Below are positions 1 to 9,675 of a stretch of 51,089 bases of DNA, one piece after another (position 1 is the first letter of the stretch; each line of letters starts with the position of its first letter). Source of the DNA: Lachnospiraceae bacterium (GTDB lineage Bacteria; Bacillota; Clostridia; Lachnospirales; Lachnospiraceae). The stretch covers positions 1 through 51,089 of the forward strand of contig JAEEXG010000015.1 of NCBI GenBank assembly GCA_016291405.1. The letters are read 5' to 3'. The position numbers and the translations under genes were made by a program. The notes below the pieces were generated by a model that was not told where the DNA came from, made no database searches, and worked only from the letters and a program-made list of their open reading frames with translations.

Positions 1-961
1 ACCACTTTCCTTCATATACTATCTGAGCAAACTTCATGCCCATCTCTTCTTTTTCGCGTAAAGTTTCGCGATCGAGGATTAATTCCTCAAGCTGTTGATG
101 TGCTTCGTACAATATTGTACCACCGGGTGTCTCATATACGCCACGGGATTTCATACCAACTACACGATTTTCTACGATATCAACAATTCCGATACCGTGT
201 TTGCCGCCTAATTTGTTAAGTTCGGTGATAATTTCCGATACTTTCATGGCTTTTCCGTTTAACTTTACGGGAACACCCTTTTCAAAGGATAAAGAAACGT
301 ACTCGCCTTCATTGGGAGCTTTTTCGGGTGTGGTGCCAAGCACTAAAAGGTGATCGTAGTTAGGCTCGTTGGCAGGATCTTCAAGTTCAAGTCCTTCATG
401 GCTAATGTGCCAGATGTTACGGTCACGGCTGTATGAGTTGTCAGCTGAGAAAGGAAGCTCGATTCCGTGAGCCTTACAATATTCGATTTCTGATTCACGG
501 GAGTCAAGTGTCCACTTTTCGTTCCTCCATGCTGCGATGATCTTTAAATCGGGAGCAAGAGCCTTGATTCCAAGTTCAAAACGGATCTGGTCGTTACCTT
601 TGCCGGTAGCACCGTGACAGATTGCTGTAGCGCCTTCCTTACGTGCAATTTCAACAAGTTTCTTTGCGATGCAAGGACGAGCCATTGATGTTCCGAGTAA
701 GTACTTGTTTTCATATACCGCATGTGCCTGCACACAGGGAACGATGTATTCGTCACAGAATTCATCAATTACATTTTCAATATAAAGCTTTTCGGCTCCG
801 CAATACTTTGCTCTTTCTTCAAGTCCGTCAAGCTCGTTGCCCTGACCGCAGTCAACGCACACACAAACAACTTCATAATCAAAGTTTTCTTTTAACCAGG
901 GGATGATAGCGGTTGTATCAAGTCCGCCGGAATATGCCAAAATTACTTTTTCCTTAGCCAT
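1..961 (-). CDS. argG: argininosuccinate synthase (C-terminus outside window)
   Basis: ATP-dependent ligation of citrulline and aspartate to argininosuccinate, the penultimate step of arginine synthesis in the cytosol. The visible 320 residues begin [16 protein letters not shown]; the SGGLDT loop (residues 11-16) is the ATP pyrophosphatase P-loop of the family, and later segments such as [13 protein letters not shown] are typical of ArgG. The start at 961 is preceded by AAGGAGA with good spacing. The gene runs off the left edge, so roughly the last fifth of the usual ~400 residues is not seen. It is transcribed divergently from the GNAT-argJBD operon and shares with it an intergenic region full of TGCATAAA motifs, suggesting common arginine control. 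Identification is secure. Confidence 0.97.
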   Translation of the reverse strand, partial: MAKEKVILAYSGGLDTTAIIPWLKENFDYEVVCVCVDCGQGNELDGLEERAKYCGAEKLYIENVIDEFCDEYIVPCVQAHAVYENKYLLGTSMARPCIAKKLVEIARKEGATAICHGATGKGNDQIRFELGIKALAPDLKIIAAWRNEKWTLDSRESEIEYCKAHGIELPFSADNSYSRDRNIWHISHEGLELEDPANEPNYDHLLVLGTTPEKAPNEGEYVSLSFEKGVPVKLNGKAMKVSEIITELNKLGGKHGIGIVDIVENRVVGMKSRGVYETPGGTILYEAHQQLEELILDRETLREKEEMGMKFAQIVYEGKW

Positions 962-1032
962 GTTTAAGTCTCCTTATTTATAAATGATCGGTCCTACAGG
1001 ACGATTTCTTTTGCTGTTTCTTAATATAAACC

Positions 1033-1127
1033 GTATTTTTATGCAATGCAAGTAGAAAATCATGCATAAAAATACCCAATATGTGTAAAAAGTATACAAA
1101 AACATGCATAAACGGTTGCATAAATAC
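1033..1127. promoter_or_regulatory. divergent arginine control region with ARG-box-like repeats
   Basis: Between argG and the GNAT-argJBD operon there is a perfect 13-bp inverted repeat, GTATTTTTATGCA at 1033-1045 and TGCATAAAAATAC at 1063-1075, followed by TGCATAAA at 1105-1112 and TTGCATAAATAC at 1116-1127, then ATTCAAG. The half-site TGCAT with A/T-rich centre resembles the ARG box (TGAAT-WWWW-ATTCA) bound by ArgR/AhrC. Four to five half-sites in one divergent arginine promoter region fit cooperative repressor binding. Assignment to ArgR is inference. A further small dyad TGTCGA/TCGACA lies at 1171-1187 just before the GNAT gene. Confidence 0.65.
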
Positions 1128-1207
1128 AAATTCAAGCGTATAGTTATGCAAAAGGATTTTCAGAATGAAGTGTCGATTGCTTCGACATATATATAAAGGA
1201 AAAGAAA

Positions 1208-1669
1208 ATGGAAGCTTTAGTTAGAACAATGACAATTGAAGATTATGAGAATGTATATGCATTATGGAATTCAATTCCCGGCTTTGCAATAAGAAGCATT
1301 GATGATTCAAAGGAAGGCGTGGCAAGATTTTTAAAAAGAAACCCTGACACATCCGTTGTGGCAGTGGCTGACGGAAAAGTGGTAGGCGCCATACTTTGCG
1401 GAAACGACGGACGTCGCGGTTGCTTTTATCACGTATGCGTTGATAAAGACTACAGACGCCACGGAATCGGAAAAGACATGGTGGTGCATTGCATGAATGC
1501 TTTAAAAAAGGAAGGCATCAATAAGGTTTCTTTGATTGCATTTACAAAAAACGACGTGGGAAACGCCTTTTGGAAGAGCATCGGCTGGACAAAGAGAGAA
1601 GATTTAAACTATTACGACTTTACACTTAATACTGAAAATATTATAGCCTACATCGGGGAGGATAAATAA
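1208..1669 (+). CDS. GNAT family N-acetyltransferase
   Basis: A 153-residue acetyl-CoA-dependent N-acetyltransferase. The acetyl-CoA pyrophosphate loop is visible as RRHGIG (residues 83-88) after the beta strand FYHVCVDK, and the C-terminal AFWKSIGW is the usual last motif of the fold. It is first in the arginine operon: its TAA is directly followed by the argJ ATG with no spacer, and the argJ ribosome binding site lies inside it. The position suggests acetylation of an arginine intermediate, perhaps extra N-acetylglutamate synthesis beside ArgJ, but the substrate cannot be read from the sequence. It lacks the amino acid kinase domain of classical ArgA. Confidence 0.88.
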   Translation: MEALVRTMTIEDYENVYALWNSIPGFAIRSIDDSKEGVARFLKRNPDTSVVAVADGKVVGAILCGNDGRRGCFYHVCVDKDYRRHGIGKDMVVHCMNALKKEGINKVSLIAFTKNDVGNAFWKSIGWTKREDLNYYDFTLNTENIIAYIGEDK

Positions 1670-2890
1670 ATGAAGGTGATTGACGGCGGAGTTACGGCTC
1701 CTAAGGGTTTTGCGGCTGCATCTTTTGCGGCAGGTATTAAATATAAGAACAGAACTGACATGGCAATGATAGTATCAAGCGCTCCCGCAACGGCGGCGGG
1801 TGTTTATACATCAAATGTGGTTAAAGCAGCCTGCGTTTTATGGGACAAAGAAATTACTTCAAAAGACAAAACGGTTTCTTCTGTCGTAGTAAATGCGGGA
1901 ATTGCAAATGCGTGCACCGGTGAGCAGGGCCTTAAATATTGTAAAGAAACCGCAGAGGCTGCAAAGAAGGTTTTGGAAAGAAATGATGAAGTGCTGGTAG
2001 CTTCCACCGGAGTTATCGGAATGCAGCTTCCTATTGAAAAGATAATTAACGGCGTAAATGCCTTAGCCAATTCTTTAAGTGATTCCTTGGAGGCAGGCAC
2101 TATGGCTTCTAAGGCAATAATGACCACGGATACAGTAAATAAGCAGGTTGCAGTGGAGATTGACTTAGACGGTCAAGCGGTTACAATCGGCGGAATGTGT
2201 AAGGGAGCGGGCATGATTCACCCCAATATGTGCACCATGCTTGGCTTTATCACAACCGACTGTGACATTGAAAAGAGTCTTCTTCAAAAGGCTTTAAGTG
2301 AAAATGTAACGGATACATTTAATATGATTTCCGTTGACGGAGATACCTCCACAAACGATACATTGGTGGTGCTTGCAAACGGCCTTGCAAAGAATCCTAA
2401 GATAGAAAAAGAAGGAAAAGACTTTGAAACCTTTAAGGCAGCCCTTAATTATGTAATGGAAACTTTGGCAAAGAAAATGGCGGCTGACGGAGAAGGTGCC
2501 ACGGCGCTTTTGGAAGTTACCGTTAAAGGAGTTGATACCAAAGAAAATGCCCGAGTTTTGGCAAAGTCTGTTATTTGCTCTAACCTTACAAAGGCGGCAA
2601 TTTACGGACACGATGCAAACTGGGGAAGAATCATGTGCGCTTTTGGATATAGCGGAGTGATTTTTGATCCCAATAAAGTTACTCTTTCTTTTGAAGGGAA
2701 AGACAAATCAATCACTATTTTTAAAGACGGCTTTGGAGTAGAATTTTCTGAAGAAGAAGCCACAAAGCTTTTATCCGAAGAAACCGTTAAGGTTTTGGCG
2801 GATTTTCATTCAGGTAACGAGAGTGCGACAGCGTGGGGATGCGACCTTACGCATGAGTACGTATCTATAAATGCAGACTATAGGAGCTAA
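1670..2890 (+). CDS. argJ: bifunctional glutamate N-acetyltransferase / amino-acid acetyltransferase
   Basis: ArgJ transfers the acetyl group of N-acetylornithine to glutamate, recycling it, and in bifunctional forms also makes N-acetylglutamate from acetyl-CoA. At 406 residues it has the usual family length. The self-cleavage region reads [14 protein letters not shown], placing the nucleophilic Thr at residue 189; the residue before it is Cys rather than the more common Ala. The family matures into alpha and beta chains by cleavage before this Thr. The start directly abuts the GNAT stop, with GGGGAGG upstream at about 1655. argB follows after 5 nt, indicating one transcript. Confidence 0.97.
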   Translation: MKVIDGGVTAPKGFAAASFAAGIKYKNRTDMAMIVSSAPATAAGVYTSNVVKAACVLWDKEITSKDKTVSSVVVNAGIANACTGEQGLKYCKETAEAAKKVLERNDEVLVASTGVIGMQLPIEKIINGVNALANSLSDSLEAGTMASKAIMTTDTVNKQVAVEIDLDGQAVTIGGMCKGAGMIHPNMCTMLGFITTDCDIEKSLLQKALSENVTDTFNMISVDGDTSTNDTLVVLANGLAKNPKIEKEGKDFETFKAALNYVMETLAKKMAADGEGATALLEVTVKGVDTKENARVLAKSVICSNLTKAAIYGHDANWGRIMCAFGYSGVIFDPNKVTLSFEGKDKSITIFKDGFGVEFSEEEATKLLSEETVKVLADFHSGNESATAWGCDLTHEYVSINADYRS

Positions 2891-2895
2891 GAATC

Positions 2896-3777
2896 ATGGA
2901 AAAGAAAGAAATGGACAAGCTGCTTTCAAAAGCAGAAGTACTTATTGAGGCATTGCCTTATATTCAAAAGTTCAACCGTAAGATAATTGTTGTAAAGTAC
3001 GGCGGTTCTGCCATGAGCGATCCCGAACTTCAAAAGAACGTTATTAAGGATGTAACCCTTCTTAAATTGGTTGGTTTTAAGCCTATCATCGTCCACGGCG
3101 GCGGTAAGGAAATAAGCAAGTGGGTTGAAAAAACGGGTAAGCAGCCTAAATTTGTAAACGGCTTAAGAGTTACAGATGAAGAAACCATGGAAATTGCTGA
3201 AATGGTTCTTGGTAAGGTAAATAAGTCACTTGTAACAATGGTGCAGGAGCTTGGGGTTAAGGCTGTTGGTATTTCCGGTAAAGACGGTGGACTTTTAACC
3301 TGTGAAAAGAAGTATTCAAACGGCGAAGATATAGGATTTGTCGGAAATGTTACAAAGGTAGATACAAAGGTTTTACTCGATCTTTTGGAAAAAGACTTTT
3401 TGCCCATCGTATCTCCCATCGGAACCGATGAAAACTTTACTACTTATAACATAAATGCGGATGATGCCGCATGTGCCATTGCAAAGGCAGTAAAGGCTGA
3501 AAAGCTTGCTTTCTTGACTGATGTAGAGGGTGTTTATAAAGACTTTAACGATAAATCAACCTTCATATCTCATTTAACGGAGACAGAAGCAGACAAGCTT
3601 ATAAACAGCGGTGTTATCGGAGGCGGAATGCTTCCCAAGCTTGCAAATTGTACGGAAGCTATTAAAGAAGGCGTTACAAGAGTCCATATTTTGGACGGAA
3701 GAATCGCACACTGCTTACTTCTTGAAATCTTTACAAACGAAGGAATCGGAACCTGTTTCAGAAAAGACGTGGAATAA
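2896..3777 (+). CDS. argB: acetylglutamate kinase
   Basis: Phosphorylates N-acetylglutamate in the second step of arginine synthesis. The 293-residue protein shows the amino acid kinase features VVKYGGSAM near residue 32, [11 protein letters not shown] near residue 60, and FLTDVEGVY and GGGMLPKL in the C-terminal half. GGAGC lies about 9 nt before the ATG, inside the argJ stop region. It is third in the operon, with argD 15 nt downstream. The argC product, which would use its product, is not encoded in the window. Family members of this kind may be feedback-inhibited by arginine; that is not determinable here. Confidence 0.97.
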   Translation: MEKKEMDKLLSKAEVLIEALPYIQKFNRKIIVVKYGGSAMSDPELQKNVIKDVTLLKLVGFKPIIVHGGGKEISKWVEKTGKQPKFVNGLRVTDEETMEIAEMVLGKVNKSLVTMVQELGVKAVGISGKDGGLLTCEKKYSNGEDIGFVGNVTKVDTKVLLDLLEKDFLPIVSPIGTDENFTTYNINADDAACAIAKAVKAEKLAFLTDVEGVYKDFNDKSTFISHLTETEADKLINSGVIGGGMLPKLANCTEAIKEGVTRVHILDGRIAHCLLLEIFTNEGIGTCFRKDVE

Positions 3778-3792
3778 TTCGGAGGGTAAAAA

Positions 3793-4986
3793 ATGAGCAT
3801 GCAACAGCATATTGATGAAGCTGAAAAAGTGCTTCTTCATACATATAATCGTTATCCTGTGGTGTTTGACCACGGTGACGGAGTGTATCTTTACGATGAA
3901 GACGGAAAGAAATATCTTGATTTTGTTGCGGGTATTTCAGTTTTTGCTTTGGGATACAACAATAAAGAGTATAATGATGCCCTTAAAAACCAGATAGATA
4001 AGATTATTCATACTTCAAACTATTATTACAATGTGCCTGCAATCGAAGCTGCAAAGAAACTTGTCAAAGTTTCCGAAATGGACAGAGTTTTCTTTACAAA
4101 CAGCGGTGCGGAAGCAATCGAAGGCGCACTTAAGGCAGCTAGAAAATATGCTTTTAACAAAGACGGACGTACAGACCATGAAATAATTGCCATGGAGCAT
4201 TCTTTCCACGGACGTACAATGGGCGCTTTGTCAGTTACAGGAAATCCTAAGTACAGAGAAGCTTTTGAGCCCGGCATCGGTAACATTAAGTTTGCAAAGA
4301 TGAATGATTTAAACAGTGTTCTTTCTTTGGTTAACGAAAAGACCTGTGCCATCATTTTTGAAACGGTTCAGGGCGAAGGCGGAATTTATCCTGCCACAAA
4401 GGAATTTATTGAAGGCGTAAAGAAAGTCTGCGAAGAAAAGGACATTCTTTTGATTTTAGACGAAGTTCAGTGCGGAATGGGAAGAACAGGCTACATGTTT
4501 GCATGGCAAAAGTACGGTGTAAAGCCCGATATTATGACTGTTGCGAAGGCTTTAGGATGTGGTGTTCCCATCGGTGCATTTCTTCTTAATGAAAAAGTTT
4601 CAAAAAATTCATTAGTTGCCGGAGACCACGGAACTACTTACGGTGGCAACCCTTTGGCATGCGCCGCAGCCAATAAAGTGCTTGAAATATTTGCACAATC
4701 CAATATAATTAAGAATGTTAACGTAGTGGGCGACTACCTCTATGAAAAGCTTGAGGGACTTAAAAGTAAGTCCGATAAAATCATAGCTCACAGAGGTTTG
4801 GGGCTTATACAGGGACTTGAGTTTAGCGTTCCCGTTGCTCCTATAATTAATGAAGCCCTTAAAAAAGGTTTGGTATTAATTAATGCCGGTACGAACATTT
4901 TGCGATTTGTGCCGCCCCTTATCGTATCCAAAGAAAATGTGGATGAAATGATTGCAATTTTGGAGGATTGTATCGATAAGGCATAG
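3793..4986 (+). CDS. argD: acetylornithine aminotransferase
   Basis: A PLP-dependent class III aminotransferase that converts N-acetylglutamate semialdehyde to N-acetylornithine. Visible family features are FFTNSGAEAIEGALKAAR (about residues 97-114), the Asp of LILDEVQCGMGRTG, and the PLP lysine in MTVAKALGCGVPIG. At 397 residues it is full length. GGAGGG precedes the ATG; a second in-frame ATG lies two codons on. Its position behind argJ and argB supports argD over other class III aminotransferases such as RocD or GabT. A solute-binding protein gene follows within about 12 nt and may be co-transcribed. Confidence 0.96.
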   Translation: MSMQQHIDEAEKVLLHTYNRYPVVFDHGDGVYLYDEDGKKYLDFVAGISVFALGYNNKEYNDALKNQIDKIIHTSNYYYNVPAIEAAKKLVKVSEMDRVFFTNSGAEAIEGALKAARKYAFNKDGRTDHEIIAMEHSFHGRTMGALSVTGNPKYREAFEPGIGNIKFAKMNDLNSVLSLVNEKTCAIIFETVQGEGGIYPATKEFIEGVKKVCEEKDILLILDEVQCGMGRTGYMFAWQKYGVKPDIMTVAKALGCGVPIGAFLLNEKVSKNSLVAGDHGTTYGGNPLACAAANKVLEIFAQSNIIKNVNVVGDYLYEKLEGLKSKSDKIIAHRGLGLIQGLEFSVPVAPIINEALKKGLVLINAGTNILRFVPPLIVSKENVDEMIAILEDCIDKA

Positions 4987-4998
4987 GGATTTGTGGAT

Positions 4999-6522
4999 AT
5001 GTCATTTACTAAAAAATTGGTTGTAATAGCTCTTATCATAGCTATGCTTGTGAGCATACTTGTGGTGGGAAATCGAAATAACTTACTTAAAGAGGAAGAA
5101 AAAGAGCAGTCTTTTTACCAGGTTGAGACGGTTTACTTATGGTATACGGAAGAAGTCCTTACAGATTTTCTTACAAATGCCGCCGTTGAATTCCATGAAA
5201 AGAACCCGGGAATCAGAGTTATTCCTACTTTAATGAATTCGGGTGAATACCTTGAAGAAATCAATAAGGCTTCTTTAAAGAATGAAAACTACCCCGATTT
5301 ATACATACTTACAAACGACTCTCTTGAAAAAGCTTATCTTGCGGGCCTTGCTTCAAAAGTAAGAGACCCTAAGAATATAATGAATGAGGAACATTTTGGT
5401 AAGGGCGCTTTGAATGCGGTTTCTTATCACGATGAGTATGTAGCATATCCTCTTGCTTTTGAAACCAGCGTGCTTTTGTACAACAAAACCTATTTAAAGA
5501 ACTGGGTTGAAAAGGTAAATTCCGAAGACTATGAAGCTGTGGGCGAAGGCTTAAGCTATGAAGATCTGGAATTTGAAGAAGGCGATGAACAGATTGAACA
5601 CATCGAAGATATCGCCAAAGAAGAAGCACACAAAAAGAAGATTACAATCGATGACTATATTCCCGACAGCTTTGATAAGATTAAAGCTTTCGCGGATGTA
5701 TACGAAGCTCCCGACAGGGTTTCTTCAATCCTAAAATGGGACGTATCGGATATCTTTTATAACTACATGTTTGTTGGTAACTACATGATTGTTGGCGGAG
5801 ATGCCGGTGATGATACCTCAAACATCGATATCGACAATGATGCGACAATTGCCTGCATGCAGGTTTATCAGCAGCTAAATCAGACTTTCTCAATCGATGC
5901 AAAGACATCGGATTATGCTGATGTGTTAAGCGATTTCCTTGACGGAAAGACAGTTTACACTTTGGTTACAAGCGATGCCATTGCAAAGGTTAACGCATAC
6001 ATTGCGGAAAAAGAAGAGCAAAAGAAAATAGCCGCCATGGCTGATGCTCTTGACGAAGAAAACGGAACAGAAGGATCAAGCAGCGAAGAATCTTCAGAAG
6101 ATGCTCCAAAGACCGATGAGATAGAAGAATTTGAATTTGGATATGCCTGTGTACCGGACGTTTCCGAAGCCTTCCGTTCAAGATCCTTATCCGTAACGGA
6201 TTCGCTTGTTATTAACGGATACAGCGAAAAGAAAGATTCTGCAAACCTTTTTGCTACATTCCTTGCAACGGATTATGCCGGAAAGCTCTATGAAAAGAGC
6301 GGTAAGCTTTCCGCTTCAAAGGATGCAGGCTATGAAGATGAAGCATTTGTAACATTTATGAAGGAATATGACGAATCCATTCCGCTTCCTAAGTTAGTGG
6401 AAGCATCAAACCTTTGGGTTCAGCTTGAAATCGCATTTACCGATATTTGGTCCGGAGAAGACCCGGTTCAAAGATTTAAAGAGTTTTCAAACCAGATTAA
6501 ATCTCAGGTTGTAACTGAATAA
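4999..6522 (+). CDS. membrane-anchored extracellular solute-binding protein
   Basis: A 507-residue protein of the bacterial extracellular solute-binding (sugar-type) fold. A hydrophobic segment at about residues 8-24 follows a Lys pair and has no lipobox cysteine, so it looks like an uncleaved anchor. The domain shows the usual VYLWYTEEVLTDFLTNAAVEFHEKNPGIRV opening strand-helix pattern and YPDLYILTNDSL. An acidic, low-complexity insert rich in Glu and Ser lies in the C-terminal half. No ABC permease or ATPase gene is adjacent, so it may serve a transporter encoded elsewhere or act as a sensor. A GTG two codons upstream is possible, but this ATG has better spacing from AGGGA. Confidence 0.8.
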   Translation: MSFTKKLVVIALIIAMLVSILVVGNRNNLLKEEEKEQSFYQVETVYLWYTEEVLTDFLTNAAVEFHEKNPGIRVIPTLMNSGEYLEEINKASLKNENYPDLYILTNDSLEKAYLAGLASKVRDPKNIMNEEHFGKGALNAVSYHDEYVAYPLAFETSVLLYNKTYLKNWVEKVNSEDYEAVGEGLSYEDLEFEEGDEQIEHIEDIAKEEAHKKKITIDDYIPDSFDKIKAFADVYEAPDRVSSILKWDVSDIFYNYMFVGNYMIVGGDAGDDTSNIDIDNDATIACMQVYQQLNQTFSIDAKTSDYADVLSDFLDGKTVYTLVTSDAIAKVNAYIAEKEEQKKIAAMADALDEENGTEGSSSEESSEDAPKTDEIEEFEFGYACVPDVSEAFRSRSLSVTDSLVINGYSEKKDSANLFATFLATDYAGKLYEKSGKLSASKDAGYEDEAFVTFMKEYDESIPLPKLVEASNLWVQLEIAFTDIWSGEDPVQRFKEFSNQIKSQVVTE

Positions 6523-6530
6523 GAAACATA

Positions 6531-6562
6531 AAAATCCCGTGGTTATATGACCACGGGATTTT
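6531..6562. terminator. bidirectional terminator
   Basis: A perfect 13-bp stem (AAAATCCCGTGGT / ACCACGGGATTTT) with loop TATATG lies between the convergent solute-binding protein and GlsB-family genes. It has A and T runs at either end and can serve both strands. Confidence 0.9.
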
Positions 6563-6565
6563 AGA

Positions 6566-6790
6566 TTACTTAAAGATTTTCTTGCAAAGGTAGATAAGTA
6601 AACAAGCAACTGCGATTTCGCAGGCAAGGCCTAAAATCAATCCTCTGGGAGCAAGAAGCCATCCTGAAAGGGCACCTGCCAAAACACCGATAATTATGTT
6701 TCTAAGAAGTGAACCCTGATCCTTCATAATGATTCCTGCAACCCATCCGATGATGGCGCCGACAACGATCGTGATTATTAAGTTTACCAT
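6566..6790 (-). CDS. GlsB/YeaQ/YmgE family stress response membrane protein
   Basis: A 74-residue protein of the transglycosylase-associated family: three hydrophobic segments with the glycine-rich pattern GAIIGWVAGIIMK at the start and NIIIGVLAGALSGWLL in the middle. Members are small integral membrane proteins induced by stress; their mechanism is not known. AAAGGAGA lies 8 nt before the ATG on the minus strand. It stands alone, converging on the preceding gene with a shared terminator. Confidence 0.88.
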   Translation of the reverse strand: MVNLIITIVVGAIIGWVAGIIMKDQGSLLRNIIIGVLAGALSGWLLAPRGLILGLACEIAVACLLIYLCKKIFK

Positions 6791-6870
6791 GTCAAATTCT
6801 CCTTTTTGTACATAATTTATATTGCTATATATATTTTGGCATGTTATAAAGATTGAGTCAACGAATTATT

Positions 6871-6887
6871 CCTCCGAGATACGGAGG
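6871..6887 (+). promoter_or_regulatory. hairpin sequestering the comEA ribosome binding site
   Basis: CCTCCG (6871-6876), loop AGATA, CGGAGG (6882-6887) form a perfect 6-bp GC-rich hairpin. The right arm is the Shine-Dalgarno sequence of comEA, 4 nt before its ATG at 6892. The anti-Shine-Dalgarno-like left arm should mask ribosome binding unless melted or bound. Function is inferred from the structure. Confidence 0.6.
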
Positions 6888-6891
6888 TTAA

Positions 6892-7467
6892 ATGAAAAAA
6901 GCATTTTCACTAGTTTTACTATTTGCCCTTATTTTTCCGATAGCGGCATGCGGAAAGTCTGATGGGGCATTTCTCTATGAAGAAGAATTTAATATGGATG
7001 AGGGTCTTAATGAAGAGGAAGATTCGCCTGTAAAGGATGACTCGGAAGAGTACGTTTATGTCTCTATATTGGGCCTTGTGCAAAATCCGGGAGTCTATGT
7101 CTTAAAGAAGGGTTCGAGGATGTATGAAGCCATCAATGAAGCCGGAGGCGTGATAGAAGACGGGGATATAAGCACAGTCAATCTGGTTGACATAATAGAG
7201 GACGGAACCCAGATAATCATTAAGCCTATGAATGAAAACGGGGGAAACTCAGCTCAGGGAATAGGATCTGATGGGAAGGTAAATATAAACACCGCCGATT
7301 CAAACACTCTTTGCACCATACCCGGTATCGGGCCTTCAAGGGCAAAAGACATAGTATCCTACAGAGAGAAAAACGGAAGCTTTAAAAAGATTGAAGACAT
7401 CATGAATGTAAGCGGAATCAAGGAAGGCACCTTTGGAAAAATCAAAGATAGCATCACGGTTTATTGA
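6892..7467 (+). CDS. comEA: ComEA-like DNA-binding lipoprotein
   Basis: ComEA binds double-stranded DNA at the outer face of the membrane and hands it to the ComEC channel. This 191-residue protein has a lipoprotein signal ending in PIAAC (Cys20), an acidic linker, an SLBB-like domain (from about YVYVSILGLV to GTQIIIK), and a C-terminal pair of helix-hairpin-helix motifs beginning VNINTADSNTL with IPGIGPSRAKDIVSYR. The lipid anchor replaces the N-terminal transmembrane anchor familiar from Bacillus ComEA. comEC overlaps its last 35 nt, so translation is probably coupled. Its own Shine-Dalgarno lies inside a hairpin. Confidence 0.92.
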   Translation: MKKAFSLVLLFALIFPIAACGKSDGAFLYEEEFNMDEGLNEEEDSPVKDDSEEYVYVSILGLVQNPGVYVLKKGSRMYEAINEAGGVIEDGDISTVNLVDIIEDGTQIIIKPMNENGGNSAQGIGSDGKVNINTADSNTLCTIPGIGPSRAKDIVSYREKNGSFKKIEDIMNVSGIKEGTFGKIKDSITVY

Positions 7468-9607
7468 ATTTTTCCTTTGCAGGCCCCTGGTGATTCCGGC
7501 TGTACTTATTATACTGGTTGATTTGATTTATGTTAACCTACGATTGGGCTGGGAACCTGCTGTTAACCCAAGCGGTCAACAAGTTCAAATTCAGGGATTT
7601 GTGAGGGATAAGGCCTTTGATGATAAGGGCAATATCAAAAGTATCACTATATCCGATACTATTTGTTATGTAAACAATATTGAGGCGCCTATAGGTAGTT
7701 TCATTAAGCTTTCGGGAAGGGCTTATCCAATGGAGGGAGCCATGAACCGCGGTGGCTTTGACCAAAGAAAATACTATGCCTCAAAAAAGATTCACTATAG
7801 ATTAAACACAGAAAAAGTAATCTTTGTTAAAGAGGGTCGACACTCAATAAAAGAAAGTTTTTTTAAATGGCGAAATGAATTATCAAAGCTTGTAAATGAT
7901 AATTGCCCCTATGAAGCAGGTACTGTAAACACACTTTTACTGGGAGATAAAAGTAATCTATCTGAAGACAGAAAAGAATTGTTTAAAGACGTTGGCATAT
8001 CACATTTCCTTGTAATAAGCGGCCTTCACATTTCAATCATCGGAAGCCTTATATTTAGATGCTTAAAAAAGCTTGGCATAAAAAGGTCGGTTTCTTGCTT
8101 CATTTCCATGATTATTATTTTTAATTACGGACTTTTGGTAGGTTTTTCAATTTCTGTTATAAGAGCGGTGACAATGTATTCTTTCAGGCTTCTTTCATAC
8201 ATTTTAAAACGCTCTTATGACTTACTAAGCGCCATGTTTTTTTCGGTCATTGTAAATATATTTATTAACCCATTTTGCGTGCTTGATGCAGCGTTTTTTT
8301 ATTCCTATGTAACGGTGCTTGTAATAGGGCTATACATGGATAGGCATGCAGCGTCAATAGATGTAAGAAGCATAAAAGAAAAGATGGTTGATAACATTAA
8401 ATTTAGTGTCACTTTATTTCTTTTTATGCTTCCTGTGTCCTTAAAAATATCTCACTACTACACATTGTCATCTGTATTTGTGAACCTGTTTTTGGCACCT
8501 TTGTCACTACCAATCATCATTCTTTCGGGGCTTTCTATGATTTCTTCGGCGCTAAGCCTATCAGGCCTTGCCGGTTTCTTTTCGGCCGTGCTTGCCGTGA
8601 CTTTAAGGATTCTTGATATGTTTTGTGGTTTCTTTTCAAGTATTGATGCCTTTACTTTTACGGGAAATCCGAGCCTTGTCAGAGTCTTTATTTATATGAC
8701 GGCAATGTATTTATGTTTGTTCTTTGGAAAGAAGCACCTTCCGAGAGCCTTAAAACCTGTATTGGTATTATCTCTTATTATGCTTTTAACTGTGAATAAG
8801 CCAAATGCCCCCTTTTTAAGCATGCTTTATGTGGGACAGGGCGAATGCATCGTGATTAAAACCGGCGCAAATTCGGCAATCATGATGGACTGCGGCTCCA
8901 CTTCCGACGAAAGGTTTCTTGAAAACAATGTCATTCCGTTTTTTAAGGAAGAAGGAATAACCGCTCTTGATGCAATATTTGTATCCCACGCCGATAAAGA
9001 CCACATTTGCGGCGTGCCTGAGCTTTTATCTCAAAACAATCACATAAAAATTAAGCATATTTACCTGCCAAAGATTAAAGAAGAAGGGAAGAACAATTTT
9101 TATAAAAATACCGTGTATTTAGCCAAAGAAAGAAACATTCCCGTAACGTATGTTGAAAGAAAGATGAGCTTTAAATTTGGTAAAGTAAAGCTTTTATGCC
9201 TTGCTCCTTCTTATAAAAATCTATCGGGCGATGCCAATAAAGATTCTTTGATACTTCTTTTAAAGGGGCCTAATAAGACGGACATTTTACTAACGGGAGA
9301 CAGTGACATTGAGGCGCAAGAATCCGTCCTTTCAGACATTTTAAAGTATTCAGACAATAAAGTGGAAATATTAAAGGTAGCGCACCACGGTTCTAAAAAC
9401 TCTACATCAAGTAAATTAATCGAGGCCGAGAAACCTAAAGTCACCATCATTTCAGCGGGCAAAGACAACTCATACGGCCATCCTCATAAGGAAGTCCTTG
9501 AACATATATCAAAGGGCGGTGCGGTTTCTTTTTGCACAAAAGACAAGGGTGAAATCGATGTTTATATCACTTTCAAAGGGATAAAGGTTTCTTCATTTCA
9601 AAAATAA
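7433..9607 (+). CDS. comEC: ComEC/Rec2 DNA internalisation channel
   Basis: Forms the inner-membrane channel for single-stranded DNA during transformation. The 724 residues comprise an N-terminal DUF4131/OB-like region, the multi-helix Competence domain with the signature DVGISHFLVISGLHISIIG, and a C-terminal metallo-beta-lactamase-fold domain with SHADKDH, LLTGDSD and AHHGSKNS, the metal-binding set that may make it a nuclease. The start is TTG at 7433, inside comEA, preceded by AGGAAGG with 5-nt spacing; no better downstream ATG keeps the N-terminal hydrophobic segment. With comEA it forms a DNA-uptake pair. No pilus genes are in the window. Confidence 0.92.
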   Translation: MEKSKIASRFIEFFLCRPLVIPAVLIILVDLIYVNLRLGWEPAVNPSGQQVQIQGFVRDKAFDDKGNIKSITISDTICYVNNIEAPIGSFIKLSGRAYPMEGAMNRGGFDQRKYYASKKIHYRLNTEKVIFVKEGRHSIKESFFKWRNELSKLVNDNCPYEAGTVNTLLLGDKSNLSEDRKELFKDVGISHFLVISGLHISIIGSLIFRCLKKLGIKRSVSCFISMIIIFNYGLLVGFSISVIRAVTMYSFRLLSYILKRSYDLLSAMFFSVIVNIFINPFCVLDAAFFYSYVTVLVIGLYMDRHAASIDVRSIKEKMVDNIKFSVTLFLFMLPVSLKISHYYTLSSVFVNLFLAPLSLPIIILSGLSMISSALSLSGLAGFFSAVLAVTLRILDMFCGFFSSIDAFTFTGNPSLVRVFIYMTAMYLCLFFGKKHLPRALKPVLVLSLIMLLTVNKPNAPFLSMLYVGQGECIVIKTGANSAIMMDCGSTSDERFLENNVIPFFKEEGITALDAIFVSHADKDHICGVPELLSQNNHIKIKHIYLPKIKEEGKNNFYKNTVYLAKERNIPVTYVERKMSFKFGKVKLLCLAPSYKNLSGDANKDSLILLLKGPNKTDILLTGDSDIEAQESVLSDILKYSDNKVEILKVAHHGSKNSTSSKLIEAEKPKVTIISAGKDNSYGHPHKEVLEHISKGGAVSFCTKDKGEIDVYITFKGIKVSSFQK

Positions 9608-9675
9608 AATTGGGCATATATCATGGGGAAATTATTTTAAAAAAATAAGTAATAATATATAATAAAGGAGAACTA

